Positions 19,208 to 28,721 of a stretch of 64,000 nt of DNA are shown in pieces; within the stretch, counting starts at the first letter, position 1; each line of letters opens with the position of its first letter. The notes beneath the pieces were generated by a model. The model was given only the letters and a program-made list of their open reading frames with translations. It did not search any database and was not told where the DNA came from. The stretch comes from Pseudomonas sp. S37 (GTDB lineage Bacteria; Pseudomonadota; Gammaproteobacteria; Pseudomonadales; Pseudomonadaceae). The stretch spans positions 124,001 through 188,000 of the forward strand of contig NZ_JACVZC010000002.1 in assembly GCF_016658545.1 (NCBI RefSeq), in the 5' to 3' direction. Made by a program: the position numbers and the translations under genes.

Positions 19208-20371
19208 TTACAGGTAGAAAGCCTTCAGCGGCGGGAAGCCGTTGAATTCCACTGCGCTGTAGCTGGTGGTGTAGGCACCGGTCGACAGCCAGTACAGGCG
19301 GTCACCGATGGCCAGGTTCAGCGGCAGGCCATACTTGTAGTTTTCGTACATGATGTCGGCGCTGTCGCAGGTCGGGCCGGCGATGACCACTTCTTCGGCT
19401 TCGCCTTTCTTCTCGGTCCAGATCGGGAACTTGATAGCTTCGTCCATGGTTTCGATCAGGCCGGAGAACTTGCCCACATCGGTGTAGATCCAGCGCTCGA
19501 CGGCAGTACGCGACTTGCGCGCCACCAGCACCACTTCGCTGACCAGGATACCGGCGTTGGCGATCAGCGAACGGCCTGGCTCGAGGATGATTTCCGGCAG
19601 CTCGTCACCGAAGTCTTCCTTCAGGAAGCGAATGATTTCTTCGGCGTAGGTTTCCAGGCTGTTGGTACGGGTGATGTAGTTGGCCGGGAAGCCGCCACCC
19701 ATGTTGATCAGCTTCAGCTCGATGCCGTCTTCTTCCTTCAGGCGCTCGAAGATCACCTTGACCTTGGCGATGGCCGCATCCCACACGCTGATGTCGCGCT
19801 GCTGCGAACCGACGTGGAAGGAAATGCCGTAAGGCACCAGGCCCAGGTCGCGGGCGAGGATAAGGAGGTCCATGGCCATGTCGGTCTGGCAGCCGAATTT
19901 ACGGGACAGTGGCCAGTCGGCAGTGGTCGAACCTTCGGTCAGGATACGCACATACACTTTCGAGCCCGGTGCGGCCTTGGCGATGTTGCGCAGGTCGGCT
20001 TCGGAGTCGGTGGCGTACAGGCGCACGCCCTTCTCATAGAAGTAGCGGATGTCCTTGGACTTCTTGATGGTGTTGCCGTAGCTGATACGGTCGGCGCTGA
20101 CGCCACGGTCCATCACCTTGTCCAGCTCGTAGATCGAGGCGATGTCGAAGCTCGAGCCTTTCTCTTTCAGCAGGTCGATGATCTCGACGGCCGGGTTGGC
20201 CTTGACCGCGTAGTAGACCTTGGCAAATTCGAAACCGGCGCGCAGGTCGTCATAGGCCTGGCTGATCATCTGGGTGTCGATGAGTACGAACGGGGTTTCC
20301 TGCTTGTCGGCGAACGCCTTCATTTTCTGGAAGGTGTCACGCGCGAAATAGTCTTCGACCTGGATCGACAT
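19208..20371 (-). CDS. speC: Ornithine/lysine decarboxylase, fold-type III (eukaryotic-like)
   Basis: A 387-residue PLP enzyme of the alanine-racemase fold. The PLP lysine is in VYYAVKANP (Lys57), and the motifs GGGFPANY and the active-site AGPTCDSAD are present. It makes putrescine from ornithine (some members also use lysine). The ATG at 20371 is preferred to the upstream ATG at 20392 because it has GGAG at good spacing and gives the family N-terminus MSIQVEDYFARDTFQKMKAF. The gene is monocistronic with a strong terminator. Confidence 0.92.
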   Translation of the reverse strand: MSIQVEDYFARDTFQKMKAFADKQETPFVLIDTQMISQAYDDLRAGFEFAKVYYAVKANPAVEIIDLLKEKGSSFDIASIYELDKVMDRGVSADRISYGNTIKKSKDIRYFYEKGVRLYATDSEADLRNIAKAAPGSKVYVRILTEGSTTADWPLSRKFGCQTDMAMDLLILARDLGLVPYGISFHVGSQQRDISVWDAAIAKVKVIFERLKEEDGIELKLINMGGGFPANYITRTNSLETYAEEIIRFLKEDFGDELPEIILEPGRSLIANAGILVSEVVLVARKSRTAVERWIYTDVGKFSGLIETMDEAIKFPIWTEKKGEAEEVVIAGPTCDSADIMYENYKYGLPLNLAIGDRLYWLSTGAYTTSYSAVEFNGFPPLKAFYL

Positions 20372-20652
20372 GCTCAGGGACTCCATGGGCAAACAAAAAG
20401 ATTAAGTGGCTGCAAACTGAACGTCCTCCGTATCCCCACTTTGGTTCGCCTACTCAGTACTTGAGCCGGATGGATCGTTTCCAGCATGGACGTTCGGCGC
20501 GCACTTTAGGGCGTGAAGAATGCAGAATCAACAGGCAATCCGGGCGTGATCGGCGTGGATCGACGACCAGCCATTTGAATAACCGACTCGTGTGACCGGC
20601 TGATGTTCCCCGCGATGTTTCAAGCGTAAAAAATTGTGGAATGGACCGCGTT

Positions 20653-20728
20653 GGCCTCTTCGCGGGTAAACCCGCTCCCACAGGGTTTTCACTATTCCTG
20701 TGGGAGCGGGTTTACCCGCGAAGGGGCC
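20653..20728. repeat. Paired REP element (inverted)
   Basis: GGCCTCTTCGCGGGTAAACC faces its reverse complement, with the centre CAGGGTTTTCACTATTCCTG. It lies in the 494-nt gap between the divergent genes speC and the fecI-like gene. The rest of the gap holds the speC leader, a candidate Fur box at 20822-20840 and nothing else I can identify. Confidence 0.9.
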
Positions 20729-20821
20729 AGAGGTGTTCATATTTATGGCCACATTTTCCTGGTACCCCCGTACAGGAAATCGCTCATAAATTTTTTGTTA
20801 CCGACTGGCGGAATTGCCGGT

Positions 20822-20840
20822 TTTTATGAGAACCATTACT
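20822..20840. promoter_or_regulatory. Candidate Fur box of the fecI-like gene
   Basis: TTTTATGAGAACCATTACT matches the Fur consensus at about 12 of 19 positions and lies 26 nt before the sigma factor start codon. Fur control is the rule for iron-starvation ECF sigma genes in Pseudomonas. Confidence 0.55.
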
Positions 20841-20865
20841 ATTCGCACCCTTATCTGCCTCCCTG

Positions 20866-21363
20866 ATGACCCCGACCGTGTCCGGACCCAAAGGCTTCCT
20901 CGACCATTACCATGAGCTGATCGGCACCTGGACGCGCAAACTGCGCAGTCGTCAGCAGGCCGAGGACCTCACCCACGATGCCTTTGTCCGGGTACTGGAA
21001 AACCCGCGCGAACAGGTCGAGCAGCCGCGCGCCTACCTGCACCAGACCGCGCGTAACATTGCCGTGGACGGTTTCCGCCGTGAAGACCGGCGACAGGCGC
21101 TTGAGCTGGAAGCGTTCGATGACGGCGCGGCGGGCAGCGGCGACCCGGAAGCGTATGTACATGCCCTGGAACTGGCCGACAGCGTCGAGCGGGCGCTGGC
21201 CGAGCTGCCGCTCAACTGCCGGCAGGTGTTCATCTGGCAGAAGCTCGAAGGCCTGACCCAGGCCGAGATCGCCGAGCGCATGGGGTTGAGCAAGAACATG
21301 GTCGAAAAGTATATGATCCGCACGCTGCGGCACCTGCGTGAGCAGCTGGACGTGTCGGCATGA
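20866..21363 (+). CDS. FecI-family ECF sigma factor
   Basis: A 165-residue RNA polymerase sigma factor. Region 2 (DLTHDAFVRVLENP, PRAYLHQTARNIAVDGFRR) and region 4 (LPLNCRQVFIWQKLEGLTQAEIAERMGLSKNMVEKYM) are clear. It should direct transcription of the receptor gene at 22455 once released by the FecR-like partner encoded next (stop and start overlap by 4 nt). A candidate Fur box lies just upstream. Confidence 0.93.
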   Translation: MTPTVSGPKGFLDHYHELIGTWTRKLRSRQQAEDLTHDAFVRVLENPREQVEQPRAYLHQTARNIAVDGFRREDRRQALELEAFDDGAAGSGDPEAYVHALELADSVERALAELPLNCRQVFIWQKLEGLTQAEIAERMGLSKNMVEKYMIRTLRHLREQLDVSA

Positions 21364-22346
21364 CGAGTCAGGAGACCTTTTCGATGAAACAGCACGGTAC
21401 CGAGACCGTCCGCGAGCAGGCGGCCGCATGGTTCGTCCGCATGCAGGATGCGCCCAAGGATGCCGGGTTGCAGAAACAGTTGCGGGCCTGGTTGGCCAGC
21501 GACGAGCGCCACCGCGAGGAGTACGCGCATCTTTGCCGCGTGTGGCAGGCCGCCGACTTCATTCCACGCCAGCGCCTGGAAGCGCTGTGCCAGCCAGACC
21601 CGGTACAGCAGCTGCCACGCAGGCGTTTGCTGCGTCAGGCGCTGGCCGCCGGTGTGGCGATGTTGGCGCTGGGCCTGGACTGGGGTGGCTGGCACTATCA
21701 GCAACTGAACCATCAGGGCAGCTTGCACACCGCGTTCAATGAGCGCCGCCAGGTCGAACTGCCAGATGGTTCGCACCTGGAGCTCAATGGCGGCACGCAA
21801 TTGCAGGTCGACTTCAGCGCCGGGCAGCGGCATATCCGCCTGAGCGCCGGTGAAGTGATGTTCAGCGTCGCCCATGACAGCAGCAGGCCTTTCGTGGTCG
21901 ATACTGCCCAGGGCAGCGTTACCGTCACCGGCACCCGCTTCGACGTGCGCCTGGACCCGGCCAACACCCGGGTGGCGGTGGAGCAGGGCTCGGTGCGGGT
22001 ACAGGGCCAAGGCACTTCGCTGGCGCAGCTTACGGCAGGGCAGGGGTCGCATATCAATGCGCAAGGCCTGGTGGCTGCGCCGTATCCGGTCAATACCGGC
22101 GCCTTGACCGCCTGGCGCCAGGGCAAACTGGTGTTCGACAACGCCACCCTCGCCGAAGTCGTGGCAGAAGCCTCGCGCTACCGCAGCCAGCCATTGCGGG
22201 TCGCCCCGGGCAAGGTTGCCCAGTTGCGCCTGTCCAGCACCTTCAATACCGACGACACCGACGCCCTGCTGCGTGCCTTGCCGAGCATCCTGCCGGTGGC
22301 CATCAAGGCCCATGAAGACGGCTCTCGCGAAATAATTGCGAAATAG
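21360..22346 (+). CDS. FecR-family anti-sigma / sigma regulator
   Basis: A 328-residue inner-membrane protein. The N-terminal cytoplasmic part (AAAWFVRMQDAPKDAGLQKQLRAWLASDERHREEYA, a DUF4880-type region) contacts the sigma factor. A membrane helix lies at about residues 89-108 (LAAGVAMLALGLDWGG), and the periplasmic FecR domain follows (ERRQVELPDGSHLELNGGTQLQVDF). It relays the ligand-bound state of the receptor to the ECF sigma. The start at 21360 overlaps the sigma gene stop; an internal ATG at 21384 is possible. Confidence 0.93.
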   Translation: MTSQETFSMKQHGTETVREQAAAWFVRMQDAPKDAGLQKQLRAWLASDERHREEYAHLCRVWQAADFIPRQRLEALCQPDPVQQLPRRRLLRQALAAGVAMLALGLDWGGWHYQQLNHQGSLHTAFNERRQVELPDGSHLELNGGTQLQVDFSAGQRHIRLSAGEVMFSVAHDSSRPFVVDTAQGSVTVTGTRFDVRLDPANTRVAVEQGSVRVQGQGTSLAQLTAGQGSHINAQGLVAAPYPVNTGALTAWRQGKLVFDNATLAEVVAEASRYRSQPLRVAPGKVAQLRLSSTFNTDDTDALLRALPSILPVAIKAHEDGSREIIAK

Positions 22347-22454
22347 ATTCAGGTTTTTTTCCGCTCGTTCGTCTTCCTCGCCAGCTGCAACTGCCAAGCA
22401 TTTCCATTTGCACGCGGTTGGCGTTTATTCCGCATTCCAGGATGTTTTGACGAC

Positions 22455-24884
22455 GTGAACAACAACAAACCCTTCCCACGCTTCCGCGCCCTGGCGCTGG
22501 CCCTGGCGGTCAGTGCCGTTGCCGTCAACAGCCAGGCCGCGCAGGCCGCCGGTACCATCCAGATTCAGGCCCAGCCGTTGGCTTCGGCGTTGAACCAGCT
22601 TGGCCAGCAGACCAACCTGCAACTGTTCTTCAGCCCTGAACTGGTGGCTGGCAAGCCGGCCCCGGCAGTGTCCGGCCAGCTGGCGCCCGAGCAGGCCCTG
22701 CAGCAGTTGCTGCAAGGCAGCGGCCTGACCTACGAGATGTCCCAGGGCACCGTGGTGGTCAAGCCGGCCCAGGCCGATGGCACGCTCACCACCGGCAGCC
22801 TGGAACTGGCGCCCACCGACATCAAGGTGGTCGGTGACTGGCTGGGCGATGCCCAGCAGAGCGTGGTGCAGAACCACCCTGGCGCGCGCACCGTGGTACG
22901 CCGCGAGGCGATGGTTGAGAAGGGCGCGATGAACGTGCGCGATGTGCTGCGCGGCATCCCGGGCGTGCAGGTGCAGGACTCCAACGGCACCGGTGGCAGC
23001 GACCTGTCGCTGAACGTCGGCGTGCGTGGCTTGACCTCGCGCCTGTCGCCGCGCTCCACGGTGCTGATCGACGGCATACCGGCCGCCTTCGCGCCGTATG
23101 GCCAGCCGCAGTTGTCGATGGCGCCGATTTCCTCGGGCAACCTCGACAGCATCGACGTGGTGCGTGGCGCAGGCTCCGTGCGCTATGGCCCGCAGAACGT
23201 CGGCGGGGTGATCAACTTCGTTACCCGGGCGATTCCTGAGAAAGCCTCGGCGGAACTGTCCACCACCCTGGAAACGTCTCAGCGTGGTGGCTGGAAGCAC
23301 ACCGAGTCGGCCTTCGTTGGCGGCACGGCAGACAACGGCATGGGTGTGGCGCTGCTGTACACCGGTGTGAACGGTAACGGCTACCGCGAAAGCAACAACG
23401 GCAACGACATCGACGACGTCATCCTCAAGACCCACTGGGCGCCGACGGATGTCGACGAGTTCTGGCTCAACTTCCACTACTACGATGGCCGTGCCGACAT
23501 GCCCGGTGGCCTGACCCAGGCCCAGTACGACAGCAGCCCGTACCAGTCGCTGCGCGACTACGACTACTTCGCTGGCCGGCGCAAGGACGTGTCGTTCAAG
23601 TGGCAACGCCAGCTCGACGATGCCACCCAGTTCGAAGTGCTGACCTACTACACCGACAGTTTCCGCGGCAGCGCCATTGCTGCGCGTGACATGAAGACCC
23701 TGTCGTCGTACCCGCGCAACTACCACACCTTCGCCATCGAGCCACGGCTGTCGCGAATCTTTTTCGCCGGCCCGACCACCCAGGAAGTCAGCGTCGGTTA
23801 CCGCTACCTGAAGGAAGCGATGCGCGAGCAGTCGACCCGCCTGGCGCTGATCGACAACGTACCGACGCCTACCCCGACTTCCGATGGCCACGTGTTCCAG
23901 GACCGCAGTGGCGGCACCGAGGCCAGCGCCTATTACATCGACGACAAGATCGACGTCGGCAACTGGACCATTACCCCGGGCATTCGTTTCGAGCACATCA
24001 ACACCGACTGGCGCGACCGCCCGGTGCTGGACGCCAACAACCGCCCGGTGCCGGAGAAAAACCGCAGCATCACCAGCAACGAGCCACTGCCGGCGCTGAG
24101 CGTGATGTACCACATCTCCGATGCGTGGAAGGTGTTCGCCAACTACGAGACTTCGTTCGGCAGCCTGCAGTACTTCCAGCTGGGCCAGGGCGGTGCTGGC
24201 GACAGTACGGCCAACGGCCTGGAGCCGGAGAAGGCCAAGACCTACGAAATCGGTACCCGTTATGACGATGGCGGCTTTGCCGGCGAGCTGACTGCGTTCT
24301 ACATCGACTTCGATGACGAGCTGCAATACATCAGCAACGACGTCGGCTGGACCAACCTTGGCGCAACCAAGCACCAGGGTATCGAAGCCTCGGTGCGTTA
24401 TGACCTGGCCGGGTTGGACCCGCGCCTGGACGGGTTGTCGGTGAGCGGTGGCTACACCTATACCCGTGCCACTTATGAAGGGGACATTCCGGGCTTCAAG
24501 GGCCGTGACCTGCCGTTCTATTCACGCCAGGTGGCCACTGCCGGGGTGCGTTACGCGGTCAACCGCTGGACCTGGAACCTGGATGCCTACGCCCAATCCA
24601 AGCAGCGTGCGCCGGGGACCGGGATCAATGCCGATGGCAGCTTCAATGGAGACTACATTACCGAGCCGAGTGCCGATGGGCAGTATGGTGACATTCCGGG
24701 TTACGTGACCTGGCATGCGCGTGGTGGGTATGAGTTCGGGGCAGACATGTCCAACCTGAAGCTGGCGGCGGGGGTGAAGAACCTGTTCGACAAGCAGTAC
24801 TTCACCCGCTCCAGCGACAACAATGCCGGCATTTATGTGGGTGAGCCGCGGACCTTTTATGTGCAGGCCAGTGTAGGGTTCTGA
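22455..24884 (+). CDS. TonB-dependent transducer-receptor (FecA type, with STN domain)
   Basis: An 809-residue outer-membrane receptor starting at GTG. It has a signal peptide (to about residue 31, QAAQAAG) and an N-terminal signalling STN domain at about 32-100 (IQIQAQPLASALNQLGQQTNLQLFF). The plug follows (VRDVLRGIPGVQVQDSNGTGGSDLSLNVGVRGL), then the beta barrel ending YVQASVGF. The barrel resembles FecA-like ferric citrate or related hydroxycarboxylate receptors, but the ligand cannot be fixed from the sequence. A run AACAACAACAAA lies on the first codons (22458-22469), resembling a Hfq/Crc site. Confidence 0.92.
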   Translation: MNNNKPFPRFRALALALAVSAVAVNSQAAQAAGTIQIQAQPLASALNQLGQQTNLQLFFSPELVAGKPAPAVSGQLAPEQALQQLLQGSGLTYEMSQGTVVVKPAQADGTLTTGSLELAPTDIKVVGDWLGDAQQSVVQNHPGARTVVRREAMVEKGAMNVRDVLRGIPGVQVQDSNGTGGSDLSLNVGVRGLTSRLSPRSTVLIDGIPAAFAPYGQPQLSMAPISSGNLDSIDVVRGAGSVRYGPQNVGGVINFVTRAIPEKASAELSTTLETSQRGGWKHTESAFVGGTADNGMGVALLYTGVNGNGYRESNNGNDIDDVILKTHWAPTDVDEFWLNFHYYDGRADMPGGLTQAQYDSSPYQSLRDYDYFAGRRKDVSFKWQRQLDDATQFEVLTYYTDSFRGSAIAARDMKTLSSYPRNYHTFAIEPRLSRIFFAGPTTQEVSVGYRYLKEAMREQSTRLALIDNVPTPTPTSDGHVFQDRSGGTEASAYYIDDKIDVGNWTITPGIRFEHINTDWRDRPVLDANNRPVPEKNRSITSNEPLPALSVMYHISDAWKVFANYETSFGSLQYFQLGQGGAGDSTANGLEPEKAKTYEIGTRYDDGGFAGELTAFYIDFDDELQYISNDVGWTNLGATKHQGIEASVRYDLAGLDPRLDGLSVSGGYTYTRATYEGDIPGFKGRDLPFYSRQVATAGVRYAVNRWTWNLDAYAQSKQRAPGTGINADGSFNGDYITEPSADGQYGDIPGYVTWHARGGYEFGADMSNLKLAAGVKNLFDKQYFTRSSDNNAGIYVGEPRTFYVQASVGF
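22458..22469 (+). promoter_or_regulatory. Candidate Hfq/Crc binding motif at the receptor start codon
   Basis: AACAACAACAAA directly after the GTG start fits the catabolite-activity motif AAnAAnAA used by Hfq and Crc in Pseudomonas to block translation of less preferred functions. Its position over the ribosome start region is the usual one. Not tested. Confidence 0.4.
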
Positions 24885-24898
24885 CACCGTATCGCCTG

Positions 24899-24986
24899 CT
24901 TCGCGGGTGAACCCGCTCCCACAGGTACCGAGCAGGTCTTGAGCCTTGCGCAGACCCTGTGGGAGCGGGTTTACCCGCGAAGAGGC
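24899..24986. repeat. Paired REP element (inverted)
   Basis: CTTCGCGGGTGAACCCGCTC faces GAGCGGGTTTACCCGCGAAG. It fills the 109-nt gap between the convergent receptor and opuCA genes. Confidence 0.9.
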
Positions 24987-24993
24987 CTTCGGA

Positions 24994-26151
24994 TCAGGAC
25001 ACGACCGCCTCAGCCGGCGAGACAATGCTGGTCTTGGCCCCACGCGAGCGCCCCGAGCTCAGGTAAGCCGCAATCGACTCCTGCGTCACCTCGCCCAGGA
25101 ACACCTGCTCGGCATCCAGCACGGGCAACCACGCGCGGTTGAACTCGTACATGCGCGACAGCAGGATGCGCAAATGCTCATCGTGCGAAGCCGTGGCATT
25201 GAACTGGCGCAGGAAATCGCCACAAGTGCCTTGCTGGCGATGCATGTCACGCCGGCGTACATAGCCCAGCGCCTTGTTCTGTGCATCGGTCACCACCACG
25301 TAACGGCGGTCGTGCTCGTCGAGCAGCTCCAGCGCATCGCTTACCGGTGTTTCCGGGCTTACCGCCGGGGCGTTGTCTGCTGCATCTTCGGCGCGTACCA
25401 GCAGCAGGCGCTTCAGGGTGCTGTCCTGGCCAACGAAGTTGCTCACGAACTCATCCGCCGGGTGCGCCAGCAAGGTATCCGGGTGGTCCAGCTGCAGCAG
25501 CTTGCCGGCACGGAAGATGGCAATCTTGTCGCCCAGCTTGATCGCTTCGTCGATGTCGTGGCTGACCATGATCACGGTCTTGTTCAGCGCCCGTTGCATC
25601 TCGAAGAACTCGTTCTGGATCATCTCGCGGTTGATCGGGTCGACCGCACCGAACGGCTCGTCCATCAACAACACTGGCGCTTCTGCGGCCAGGGCACGGA
25701 TCACGCCGATACGCTGCTGCTGGCCACCGGACAGCTCGCGCGGGTAGCGCTGCAGGTACTGCTTGGGCTCCAGCTTGATCATGTGCATCAGCTCGCGGGC
25801 ACGCTCGTGGCATTTCTGCTTGTCCCAGCCGAGCAGGCGTGGCACCACGGTGATGTTTTCCTCGATGGTCATGTTGGGGAACAGGCCGATCTGCTGGATC
25901 ACGTAGCCGATGTGCCGGCGCAAGGTCACTTCGTCCAGGCCGGTGGTGTCTTCGCCATTGATGAAGACCTGGCCGGAGGTGGGCGCGATCAGGCGGTTGA
26001 TCATTTTCAGCGTGGTGCTCTTGCCGCAGCCCGAAGGGCCGAGGAACACGCAGATTTCCCCTTCGTTGACGGTGAGGCTTACCGAGTCGACGGCTTTGAC
26101 GTCCTTGCCGTTGACGTTGAAGGTTTTGCTGAGGTTCTTCAGTTCGATCAT
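24994..26151 (-). CDS. opuCA: Osmoprotectant ABC transporter ATP-binding protein with CBS domains
   Basis: A 385-residue ATPase. Walker A is GPSGCGKST (residues 38-46), the signature LSGGQQQR, and Walker B VLLMDEPFGAVD. The C-terminal third holds two CBS motifs (about 260-375; VSDALELLDEHDRRYVVVTD and WLPVLDAEQVFLGEVTQESI), which sense ionic strength in the OpuA/OpuC group. It is the last gene of a four-gene operon, overlapping the permease gene before it by 4 nt. Likely substrates are glycine betaine, carnitine or choline. Confidence 0.9.
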   Translation of the reverse strand: MIELKNLSKTFNVNGKDVKAVDSVSLTVNEGEICVFLGPSGCGKSTTLKMINRLIAPTSGQVFINGEDTTGLDEVTLRRHIGYVIQQIGLFPNMTIEENITVVPRLLGWDKQKCHERARELMHMIKLEPKQYLQRYPRELSGGQQQRIGVIRALAAEAPVLLMDEPFGAVDPINREMIQNEFFEMQRALNKTVIMVSHDIDEAIKLGDKIAIFRAGKLLQLDHPDTLLAHPADEFVSNFVGQDSTLKRLLLVRAEDAADNAPAVSPETPVSDALELLDEHDRRYVVVTDAQNKALGYVRRRDMHRQQGTCGDFLRQFNATASHDEHLRILLSRMYEFNRAWLPVLDAEQVFLGEVTQESIAAYLSSGRSRGAKTSIVSPAEAVVS

Positions 26152-26801
26152 GAGCGCAGTCCTTCTGGAGTCAGGGCACGTTGCAGGGTTTGCAGCAGCA
26201 GGTCGGCAATGATCGCCAGCAGGCTGACCAGTACGGCGCCGACCAGCAGCATCGACATGTCGCTGCGGCTGATGGAGGTAAGAATCAGCACGCCAAGGCC
26301 GCCGGCGCCGATAGTGGCGGCAATGGTCATGACGCCGATGTTCATCACCACGGCGGTGCGCACGCCGGCCAGGATCACCGGCACGGCGATGGGCAGCTCG
26401 ACCATGCGCAGGCGCTGGCCGAAGGTCATGCCGATGCCGCGTGCGGCTTCACGGATGCCGGGCTCGACATTGGTCAGGGCCAGGTAGGTGTTGCGCATGA
26501 TCGGCAGCAGCGAATACAGGAACACCGCGGTAATCGCCGGGAGCGGGCCAAGCCCCTGGCCAAACTTCGAGTAGAACGGCAGCAACAGGCCGAACAGGGC
26601 AATCGAAGGGATGGTCAGCAGCACCGTGGCGCTGGCCTGCAACGGGCCGGCAAAGGCCGGGAAGCGGGTCATGAGGATGCCCAGCGGCACCCCGACCAGA
26701 ATCGCCAGGCCCACGGCCACGCCAACCAGCATGATGTGCTGCCAGGTCAGGTGCAGCACCTGGGCCCAGTCCAGGTGGTTGAAGGTATCGATCAGGTTCA
26801 T
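26148..26801 (-). CDS. opuCB: Osmoprotectant ABC transporter permease
   Basis: A 217-residue inner-membrane protein with about five or six helices and the BPD_transp_1 EAA loop EAARGIGMTFGQRLRMVELP. It forms the channel with the second permease encoded at 27726. The start overlaps the stop of the binding-protein gene by 4 nt, and its own stop overlaps opuCA, indicating tight coupling. Confidence 0.9.
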   Translation of the reverse strand: MNLIDTFNHLDWAQVLHLTWQHIMLVGVAVGLAILVGVPLGILMTRFPAFAGPLQASATVLLTIPSIALFGLLLPFYSKFGQGLGPLPAITAVFLYSLLPIMRNTYLALTNVEPGIREAARGIGMTFGQRLRMVELPIAVPVILAGVRTAVVMNIGVMTIAATIGAGGLGVLILTSISRSDMSMLLVGAVLVSLLAIIADLLLQTLQRALTPEGLRS

Positions 26802-27712
26802 GGCTGGCCCTCACTGTTCAATGGGTGCTCACGCAAGAAGGCGGCGGCCACGGCGGTCGGGTTCTGGTGCTCGACATCGACCTTGGCGTTGAGCTGGCGC
26901 ATGGTTTCGTCGTCCAGCTGCTCGGCCAGCGGCTTGAGCAGGCCGGCCAGTTGCGGGTTGGCGTCGAGCACGGCCTTGCGTACCACTGGCGCTGCGGTGT
27001 AGTCGGGGAAGTAGTGCTTGTCGTCTTCCAGCAGCTTGAGGTTGAACGCACTCAGGCGGCCGTCGGTGGTGTAGACAAGGCCGGCGAACACTTGGTTGTT
27101 GCGCATGGCGGTGTAGACCAGGCCGCCGTCCATCTGGCGGATATTGCGCCGGTCCAGTGGCAGTTCGTACATCTCGCGCAAGCCGACCAGGCCATCGGGG
27201 CGGTTGGCGAACTCGGTGTCCAGCGCCACCAGGTGGGTGCGCTGGCTTTCGTCACGCAGCACCTGGTTGAGGTCGCTGATGGTATTGATGTGCGGGTAGG
27301 CCTCGGCCACCTGCTTGGGCAGGCCCAGCGCATAGGTATTGCTGAACTTCGACGGGGTCAGCCAGATGAGGTCTTTTTTCGCATCCAGCGCCTTCACCCG
27401 GGCGAACGTGGCTTCGGCATTGGGCATACGCTCGTCGATGTGGTTATACGACACCAGCGACACGCCGGTGTATTCCCACATCAGGTCGAGCTGGCCGGTT
27501 TCCTGGGCCTGGCGCGCGATGTTGCTGCCAAGGCCGGTGGTAACGCGCACATCGAAGCCGTTGGCACGCAGGTATTGCGCAGTGATTTCGGCGAGCACGG
27601 TCTGTTCGGTAAATACCCGGGCGCCGATGCGCACCAGCGGTTTTTCCGCTGCCTGGGCAACTCCTGCAAACAGCAGGGCCGCGCCCAGCAGCAAGGCGAT
27701 TCTCTTCTTCAT
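26798..27712 (-). CDS. opuCC: Osmoprotectant ABC transporter substrate-binding protein
   Basis: A 304-residue OpuAC/ProX-like periplasmic protein with signal peptide MKKRIALLLGAALLFAGVAQA. The ATG at 27712 is chosen since the frame upstream would place charged residues before the signal. Motifs such as VRIGARVFTEQTVLAEITAQYL and DLMWEYTGVSL are typical of quaternary-amine binding proteins. It sits between the two permease genes. Confidence 0.9.
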   Translation of the reverse strand: MKKRIALLLGAALLFAGVAQAAEKPLVRIGARVFTEQTVLAEITAQYLRANGFDVRVTTGLGSNIARQAQETGQLDLMWEYTGVSLVSYNHIDERMPNAEATFARVKALDAKKDLIWLTPSKFSNTYALGLPKQVAEAYPHINTISDLNQVLRDESQRTHLVALDTEFANRPDGLVGLREMYELPLDRRNIRQMDGGLVYTAMRNNQVFAGLVYTTDGRLSAFNLKLLEDDKHYFPDYTAAPVVRKAVLDANPQLAGLLKPLAEQLDDETMRQLNAKVDVEHQNPTAVAAAFLREHPLNSEGQP

Positions 27713-27725
27713 ACGTTCCCTATCC

Positions 27726-28439
27726 TTATTGGGCCAGGCCACGTTCCAGCCAGCGCTTGCTGGAGAAACTCACCGCCGCATCCAGCACCAGTGCCAGCAG
27801 CGCGGTGCAGGCGGCACCCAGCAGCAACTGTGGCTGGTTGTTCAGGGCGATGCCGGGGAAGATCAGGCTACCCAGGCTGTTGGCACCGATCAGGAATGCC
27901 AGCGGCGCGGTACCCACGTTCAACGCCAGGGCCACGCGTACACCGCCGACAATGATCGGCACGGCATTGGGCAGCTCCACCTGCCAGAGTTGCTGGCGCG
28001 GGGTCATGCCGATGCCGGTGGCGGCTTCCTTGAGCGAGGCGGGGACGTTTTTCAGGCCCTCGTAGGTGTTGCGCACGATGGGCAGGAGGGAGGCGAGGAA
28101 CAACGCGAAGATCGCAGGCCCGGCGCCGATGCCCAGGATACTCAGGGCGATGGCCAGAACGGCCAGGGGGGGAATGGTGTTGCCAACGTTGAAGAACTGC
28201 ATGAAGCGCTCGGCTTTGTCGACCCGGTGCGGTCGACTGAGTGCAATGCCGGCGGGGATGCCCACGGCCAGCGCCGCCGCCATCGAAGCCAGCACCAGTA
28301 CCAGGTGCGCTTGCAGATAGAACCCAAGATCGTCGCGATAACGCGCGATCGTGTCGATGCCGATCCAGTGGATCAGCAGGGCCAGGATGACGAGCACGGT
28401 GGCGCATCCCAACAGCCCTTTACCGTAGCGTTTAGCCAC
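27726..28439 (-). CDS. opuCD: Osmoprotectant ABC transporter permease (second)
   Basis: A 237-residue inner-membrane protein with about six helices and the EAA loop KEAATGIGMTPRQQLWQVELP. The GTG start at 28439 is chosen because it has a perfect AAGGAG seven bases upstream, while the longer frame opening at 28469 has none. It is the first gene of the operon (order permease, binding protein, permease, ATPase). Confidence 0.9.
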   Translation of the reverse strand: MAKRYGKGLLGCATVLVILALLIHWIGIDTIARYRDDLGFYLQAHLVLVLASMAAALAVGIPAGIALSRPHRVDKAERFMQFFNVGNTIPPLAVLAIALSILGIGAGPAIFALFLASLLPIVRNTYEGLKNVPASLKEAATGIGMTPRQQLWQVELPNAVPIIVGGVRVALALNVGTAPLAFLIGANSLGSLIFPGIALNNQPQLLLGAACTALLALVLDAAVSFSSKRWLERGLAQ

Positions 28440-28721
28440 AGGCGGACTCCTTGTGTTGTCGGCGAGCACACTTCTTTTTTGCCGGCCAGTGCTGGCGGCG
28501 GTTGGTGTGTTCGCGAGTAGCAGCGTGATGCATGCCGAAGGCTGCGATCAGGCCATGAGCCAAACCCCGTCGGGCCCGAAATTGCTGATGAAACCAGTCC
28601 CCAACCGAAGCGGGTTGCAGGGGAGTGGACGTCTCCGTGGGCGTAAAGGTTCCCATCTAAGGCGGCATTTGGCCAGCGTTAATCACTGGGCGGGTGGGAA
28701 ATTGGCGAGAAAAAACAGCGG

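Noticed and set aside
19172..20464. 430-residue plus-strand open frame
   Set aside because: Starts in the speC terminator and is antisense to speC; composition is typical of a shadow frame.
22425..24374. 649-residue minus-strand open frame
   Set aside because: Antisense to the FecA-like receptor, no motif.
28439..28469. Longer start for opuCD at 28469
   Set aside because: GTG at 28439 has a perfect AAGGAG at the right spacing; the upstream start has none.
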